DNA of 64,000 bases. Source: an archaeon (lineage in GTDB: Archaea; Thermoproteota; Nitrososphaeria; Nitrososphaerales; Gagatemarchaeaceae). Below, in pieces: positions 60,567-64,000 of the stretch; positions within the stretch are counted from its first letter, which is position 1, and each line of letters opens with the position of its first letter. The DNA lies in the NCBI GenBank assembly GCA_021848045.1, contig JAJZNC010000060.1, positions 1 through 64,000 on the forward strand. The letters run 5' to 3'. The translations under genes and the position numbers were made by a program. The notes beneath the pieces are model-generated. The model did not search any database and was not told the DNA's origin. It saw nothing but the letters and a program-made list of their open reading frames with translations.

Positions 60567-60901
60567 GAAGTGAGAAGCAGGATCGCCTTGGCGACCTCGC
60601 CGTCCGACTGCTCCAGTGCCGCCAGAGCCTTCTCCCTGGATACGTTCGCCTGCTGCTGGACGAGCGTGATGTCCTCGTCGGAGAACTTCTTGACCTCCCT
60701 AGGCACCTCCTCTACCTCCCCGGCTACCTGGAAGACCCTGTTGCCCTGGAAGTTCACCTCCGAGACCGAGGCGCCGCTGATCACAAGGTCCTTGGTGCGC
60801 GTCCTGATGACGACCTCCTCGACCTCGGGGACCTCCTTCTGGTTGATGCCCATCCGCTCCATCATGCGGCGGGCGTTCCTGTCGTTGAGTCTCATTCCCA
60901 T
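60563..60901 (-). CDS. nac: Nascent polypeptide-associated complex protein (NAC alpha)
   Basis: The 112-residue protein has the NAC beta-barrel dimerisation domain (EVEEVVIRTRTKDLVISGAS, NRVFQVAGEVEEV) and a C-terminal UBA domain (FSDEDITLVQQQANVSREKA, LEQSDGEVAKAILLL). Archaeal NAC homodimers bind ribosomes near the tunnel exit. It overlaps the upstream PUA gene by ten bases. Confidence 0.95.
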   Translation of the reverse strand: MGMRLNDRNARRMMERMGINQKEVPEVEEVVIRTRTKDLVISGASVSEVNFQGNRVFQVAGEVEEVPREVKKFSDEDITLVQQQANVSREKALAALEQSDGEVAKAILLLTS

Positions 60902-61359
60902 GAAGATCCTCTGACCTTGACAGCAACCCCGTGCTTGAACTGACGCATAAAGTCTCCGTGCATCCTTGCGCTCCCCACCCCGATGACGCGCCCCCCCGGG
61001 TCGAGGACCGCGACCTCCCCCCCTGGAAGGACGTGCTTGCCCACGGACCTCACGAACTTGCAGAAGACAGACCTCCCCTCCTTGACGAACTCCACGGCCT
61101 CGGCATCCACCGTCACAGAGTTCTGCGCGTAGGCCCGCGACCTGATGAGGACTGTTGCGCCGTAGTGGGTAGGGGCTATCGCGCCGTTGGGCTTGATTGT
61201 GGCGAAGAGCTCCCCGCCGTGGACGACCTGCTTGAGCCTGTCCGACTTTTTGGAGTAGACGAACTCGAGGCCTTCCTTCGGGAGCGCCCTGCTGGCCCCC
61301 GGCCCGAACTCGTAGTCGAGCATCAGGGAGAACTGTTTCCTCCCGTCGAGCAGCCTCAT
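60892..61359 (-). CDS. PUA-domain RNA-binding protein
   Basis: The 155-residue protein has an N-terminal domain and a C-terminal PUA domain (AEAVEFVKEGRSVFCKFVRS, VLPGGEVAVLDPGGRVIGVG). PUA-NAC gene pairs recur in archaea. It may modify or bind tRNA or rRNA. ATG at 61359 with a TATA-like TTTTTAGAC upstream on the minus strand. Confidence 0.85.
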   Translation of the reverse strand: MRLLDGRKQFSLMLDYEFGPGASRALPKEGLEFVYSKKSDRLKQVVHGGELFATIKPNGAIAPTHYGATVLIRSRAYAQNSVTVDAEAVEFVKEGRSVFCKFVRSVGKHVLPGGEVAVLDPGGRVIGVGSARMHGDFMRQFKHGVAVKVRGSSWE

Positions 61360-61449
61360 GCTGTCCCTGGCGTCAAAAGGGTGGTCTAAAAATCTGCGAT
61401 GCCGCTCTTCGCGGGGAAGCTTTTAAGCCGGCTCGTCTGCGTGACGGTC

Positions 61450-61905
61450 ATGAAGGCAGCCTGCGAGGTGTGTGGGTCGCCCCTCCGCACCCCTCCAAAC
61501 AGGGTCGAGATCGACGGGGCCGTGATGGTGGTCTGCGGCAACTGCGCGAGGCTGGGGAAGCAGGTCGGGCCGTCTCCCAGCCCGGTGACCCCGATAAGCC
61601 CCTTCAGGGCGCGCCCTCGGGCCAGGCCACCCCCGCGCCCTGCCCCCGTCCCCAGGGTCGACGAGGCGGAGTACGACGTAGACCCGGACTACAACCTGAT
61701 GATAAAGCAGGCGAGGGAGAGGATGGGCCTCTCACAGGAGCAGCTGGGTAGCCTCCTTAACGAGAAACCATCCGTGATAAGGATGGTCGAGTCCAAGAAG
61801 CTGAAACCCGACATGACGCTCACGCGGAAGCTCAACCACGAGCTCAAGATCAACCTCTTGGTCTCCCTCTCCGAGCTAGAGGGCGGCAGGCCGACGGGGA
61901 CCTGA
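61450..61905 (+). CDS. Multiprotein bridging factor aMBF1
   Basis: The 151-residue protein begins with a zinc ribbon (CEVCGSPLRTPPNRVEIDG, CGNC), a Pro/Arg-rich linker, and a conserved XRE HTH (IKQARERMGLSQEQLGSLLN, PSVIRMVESKKLKPD). aMBF1 associates with ribosomes and the transcription machinery. ATG at 61450 is leaderless from CTTTTAAGCC (about 61419-61428); the longer frame from 61399 starts upstream of the TATA. Confidence 0.92.
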   Translation: MKAACEVCGSPLRTPPNRVEIDGAVMVVCGNCARLGKQVGPSPSPVTPISPFRARPRARPPPRPAPVPRVDEAEYDVDPDYNLMIKQARERMGLSQEQLGSLLNEKPSVIRMVESKKLKPDMTLTRKLNHELKINLLVSLSELEGGRPTGT

Positions 61906-61925
61906 GAGCGAACAAGGCGCTCCTG

Positions 61926-62999
61926 GTGGCGCGCCCCGACAGGGACGCCGTCGAGGAGGCGGAGGCGCTCGCCAGGGCGGCCGGGTACGAGACCGTAGGC
62001 CTTGTCACGCAGGGCTTCCTCCACCACGCGAAGTACGGGGTCGGGACGGGCAAGGCTGAGGAGGTCGCCGCCGCGGTCAGGGATAGCGGCGCGGGCATCG
62101 TCCTTCTCGACTCGGCGCTGAGGGCGTCGCAGGCCTACTCGCTCGCCAAACTCTGCAAGGTCGAGGTCAAGGACAGGGAGAAGCTCATACTCGAGATATT
62201 CGCCATGCGGGCGTCGACGGCGGAGGCGAAGCTCCAGGTCCAGCTCGCGGAGCTGGAGTACGAGCTCCCGAGGGCTAGGGAGAGCGTCAAGATGGCCAGG
62301 AGGGGGGAGCAGCCAGGGTTCTTCGGGCTCGGCAAGTACGAGGCGGACGTCTACACCAGGATGATGAAGAGCAGGGTCGCCACGCTCAGGAGGAAGGTGG
62401 AGGAAGTCGCAAAGAGGAGGGAGATATTCCGCGAACACAGGAGGAGGCTCGCGTTCCCCACCATCGCCCTCGCGGGGTACACCGCCGCGGGGAAGACGAG
62501 CCTCTTCAACAAGCTCACCGGGGAGACGAAGAGCGTCGACGCCGGCGTCTTCACCACCCTGGCTCCCACCACGCGGGCGGTGATGGTGGGAGAGAGGAAG
62601 ACCCTGCTCACCGACACGGTGGGCTTCATCAGCAACCTCCCGGCGTACCTGATAGAGTCGTTCAAGTCGACGCTGGAGGAGATATCCTATGCTACTGTGG
62701 TCTTCCTCCTCCTCGACGCGAGCCAGCCGGCGGAGAAGTTCATCAGGAGCTACGAGAGCTCGGCCCAGGCTCTCTCCCACCTCATGGTCAAGCCCTCTAA
62801 GACGATAGCCGTCCTGAACAAGTGCGACCTCGCCCCGGCCGAGCTGATCGAGGAGAGGAAGAGGGAGCTCGGGCCCATCGAAGCTGTGGCGGTCTCCTCG
62901 AAGACCGGTCAGGGGATGGACTCGCTCTTGGGGGTCGCCGACGCCAAGCTCACCGAGGTCGCCGAGGAGGAGGGCATGGAAGGGAGGGTGCCGGCCTGA
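61926..62999 (+). CDS. hflX: HflX GTPase, ribosome-associated
   Basis: The 357-residue protein has the HflX N-terminal domain (GFLHHAKYGVGTGKAEEVAA), the helical linker (MRASTAEAKLQVQLAELEYE), and a GTPase domain with G1 GYTAAGKTS, G3 DTVGFI and G4 NKCD. GTG at 61926 is used; upstream in-frame RANKALL looks like the genuine N-terminus with only a CTG (61902) available, so the start may be non-standard. It follows aMBF1 with a short gap. Confidence 0.93.
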   Translation: MARPDRDAVEEAEALARAAGYETVGLVTQGFLHHAKYGVGTGKAEEVAAAVRDSGAGIVLLDSALRASQAYSLAKLCKVEVKDREKLILEIFAMRASTAEAKLQVQLAELEYELPRARESVKMARRGEQPGFFGLGKYEADVYTRMMKSRVATLRRKVEEVAKRREIFREHRRRLAFPTIALAGYTAAGKTSLFNKLTGETKSVDAGVFTTLAPTTRAVMVGERKTLLTDTVGFISNLPAYLIESFKSTLEEISYATVVFLLLDASQPAEKFIRSYESSAQALSHLMVKPSKTIAVLNKCDLAPAELIEERKRELGPIEAVAVSSKTGQGMDSLLGVADAKLTEVAEEEGMEGRVPA

Positions 63000-63001
63000 G
63001 C

Positions 63002-63532
63002 TTGGGGCTGAAGAGCCTGAAGGTGGTGCGGGTGGGGCATAGGTATGTCAGGGACTATCGCACGCTGACCCACCTGTGCCTCGTCTCTAGGGCGCTCGGG
63101 GCGGAGTGCGTCTATCTCGAGGAGGTGGAGAGCGGGCTCATGGACACGGTCGGGGAGGTGAACAAGGCGTGGGGAGGCGACTTTCCGGTCGTCCAGGCCC
63201 CATGGAAAAAGGTCTTCCGCGAGGCGAAGGGCGAAGGGAGGACCATCGTCCACCTCACCATGTACGGGGACCCTCTCCAGGACAGGGTGGAGGAGCTGAG
63301 GGAGAAGGGGAGCTTCCTGCTCGCGGTTGGCGGGCCGAAGGTCCCGGGGGAGGTCTACCAGCTCGCCGATTACAACGTGGCCGTCACCTCTCAGCCCCAC
63401 TCGGAGATCGCCGCCCTGGCGATCGCCATCCACGACATCCAGAGGGGAGAAGAGCTTAAGAAGGTGTTCAGTGGTTATAAGCTAAGGATAGTCCCTTCGG
63501 CTAGAGGCAAGCAGGTAGAACAGAAAACGTGA
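63002..63532 (+). CDS. trm56: tRNA (cytidine-2'-O-)-methyltransferase Trm56
   Basis: The 176-residue SPOUT-fold enzyme methylates C56 of archaeal tRNAs. Segments VVRVGHRYVRDYRTLTHLCL, GRTIVHLTMYGDPLQD and FLLAVGGPKVPGEVYQLADY match the family, with the SAM-binding knot in the last. TTG at 63002 is two bases after the HflX stop. Confidence 0.92.
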   Translation: MGLKSLKVVRVGHRYVRDYRTLTHLCLVSRALGAECVYLEEVESGLMDTVGEVNKAWGGDFPVVQAPWKKVFREAKGEGRTIVHLTMYGDPLQDRVEELREKGSFLLAVGGPKVPGEVYQLADYNVAVTSQPHSEIAALAIAIHDIQRGEELKKVFSGYKLRIVPSARGKQVEQKT

Positions 63533-64000
63533 AAATAGAGTACGAAGATACTTTCGTAAAGGTCGCAGGTCTAATAGGCGGTCCGGACTACGTCAGGGTA
63601 GCCAGGGCGCTGCTCAACAACGAGAACGCGACGGACGAAGAGATCGCCTCGGCCACCGGGCTAAAGATAAAGACGGTGAGGAAGGCCCTTTACGACCTGT
63701 TCGGGAGGAGCCTCATCTCCGGCGTGAGGGTAAGGGACCCAAAGAGGGGTTGGTTCGTCTACAGGTGGAAGGCGCAGCGCGACCAGACCGATGGGTTCAT
63801 CCAGACGCAGAAGAAGAAGATCCTCGTGAGGCTCAAGCAACGCCTGGAGCACGAGGAGACCCGCGAGTTCTACTTCTGCGGGACCCCGACGTGCGTCACC
63901 CGGACATTCGAGGAGGCCATGGAGACCTTCTTCAAGTGTCCCACCTGCCAACGGCCCCTCAACAGGATCGACAACACGGAGCTCAAGGAGGCCCTCCGGT
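63529..64000 (+). CDS. tfe: Transcription factor E alpha (TFE), C-terminus beyond the window
   Basis: At least 157 residues are encoded. The N-terminal winged helix is YEDTFVKVAGLIGGPDYVRV, ATDEEIASATGLKIKTVRKA, and a zinc ribbon follows (YFCGTPTC, KCPTCQRPL). TFE helps open promoters with RNA polymerase, TBP and TFB. GTG at 63529 overlaps the Trm56 stop (GTGA). The gene continues past the window. Confidence 0.93.
   Translation, partial: MKIEYEDTFVKVAGLIGGPDYVRVARALLNNENATDEEIASATGLKIKTVRKALYDLFGRSLISGVRVRDPKRGWFVYRWKAQRDQTDGFIQTQKKKILVRLKQRLEHEETREFYFCGTPTCVTRTFEEAMETFFKCPTCQRPLNRIDNTELKEALR

Noticed and set aside
1-64000. CRISPR array, insertion sequence or prophage
   Set aside because: No spaced direct repeats, transposase or phage structural genes were seen.

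Overview
The window is a GC-rich archaeal chromosome segment. The information-processing genes point to a TACK archaeon, most likely the Nitrososphaeria (Thaumarchaeota) side: TFB, TFE, DnaG-type primase, aPelota, NAC-alpha, aMBF1, Trm112, Trm56, archaeal PheRS and TrpRS, an SRP RNA, intron-containing tRNAs and a DUF1512 protein. The A/V-type ATPase operon (not an F-type or the common ammonia-oxidiser arrangement), a sedolisin acid protease and a peptide ABC transporter fit an acid-adapted heterotroph. That lifestyle is inference. Many genes look leaderless: a TATA box sits about 25-30 bases before a TTG, GTG or ATG start.

Layout. 1-7 kb: truncated secreted phosphoesterase, metallophosphoesterase, thioredoxin, NUDIX, TFB, a small ABC exporter with two half-size permeases, and an RGG-TRAM protein. 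7.4-14.7 kb: tRNA-Val with two apparent introns, a SerK/ParB-like protein, then a tightly overlapping histidine operon hisG-hisD-HAD-hisB-hisH-hisA-hisF-hisI without hisC or hisE. 14.8-21.7 kb: tRNA-Ser and a complete dipeptide/oligopeptide ABC transporter. 21.7-25.3 kb: sparse, locally lower-GC region with a secreted protein and a membrane protein. 25.3-25.6 kb: SRP RNA on the minus strand. 25.7-38.7 kb: Ncs6-type thiolase, site-2 protease, Pelota, DnaG, a toprim protein, the trpS-pheS-pheT operon, CoaD-type PPAT, methionine aminopeptidase, and a DUF1512/zinc-ribbon pair. 39-45.5 kb: a frameshifted AlaE-like half transporter, Trm112, an HTH-CBS regulator under an 18-bp palindrome, a small zinc-finger protein, a radical SAM enzyme, tRNA-Trp with intron, a sedolisin, 3-methyladenine glycosylase, and tRNA-Pro with three apparent introns.

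45.7-50.5 kb is the most unusual part. A 695-residue protein combines an N-terminal winged-helix domain, an ATP-cone and a NrdD-like body that has lost the catalytic cysteines and the glycyl-radical tail. It lies directly upstream of a class II (B12-dependent) ribonucleotide reductase that itself has no ATP-cone. TTGACA-type inverted repeats sit at the regulator promoter and between the two genes. I read this as a candidate dNTP-sensing transcription regulator built from a dead anaerobic reductase.

51.5-60.2 kb: complete A/V-ATPase operon K-E-C-F-A-B-D-(61-residue membrane protein)-H-I on the minus strand. 60.4-64 kb: NAC-alpha, PUA protein, aMBF1, HflX, Trm56 and the start of TFE, which runs off the window.
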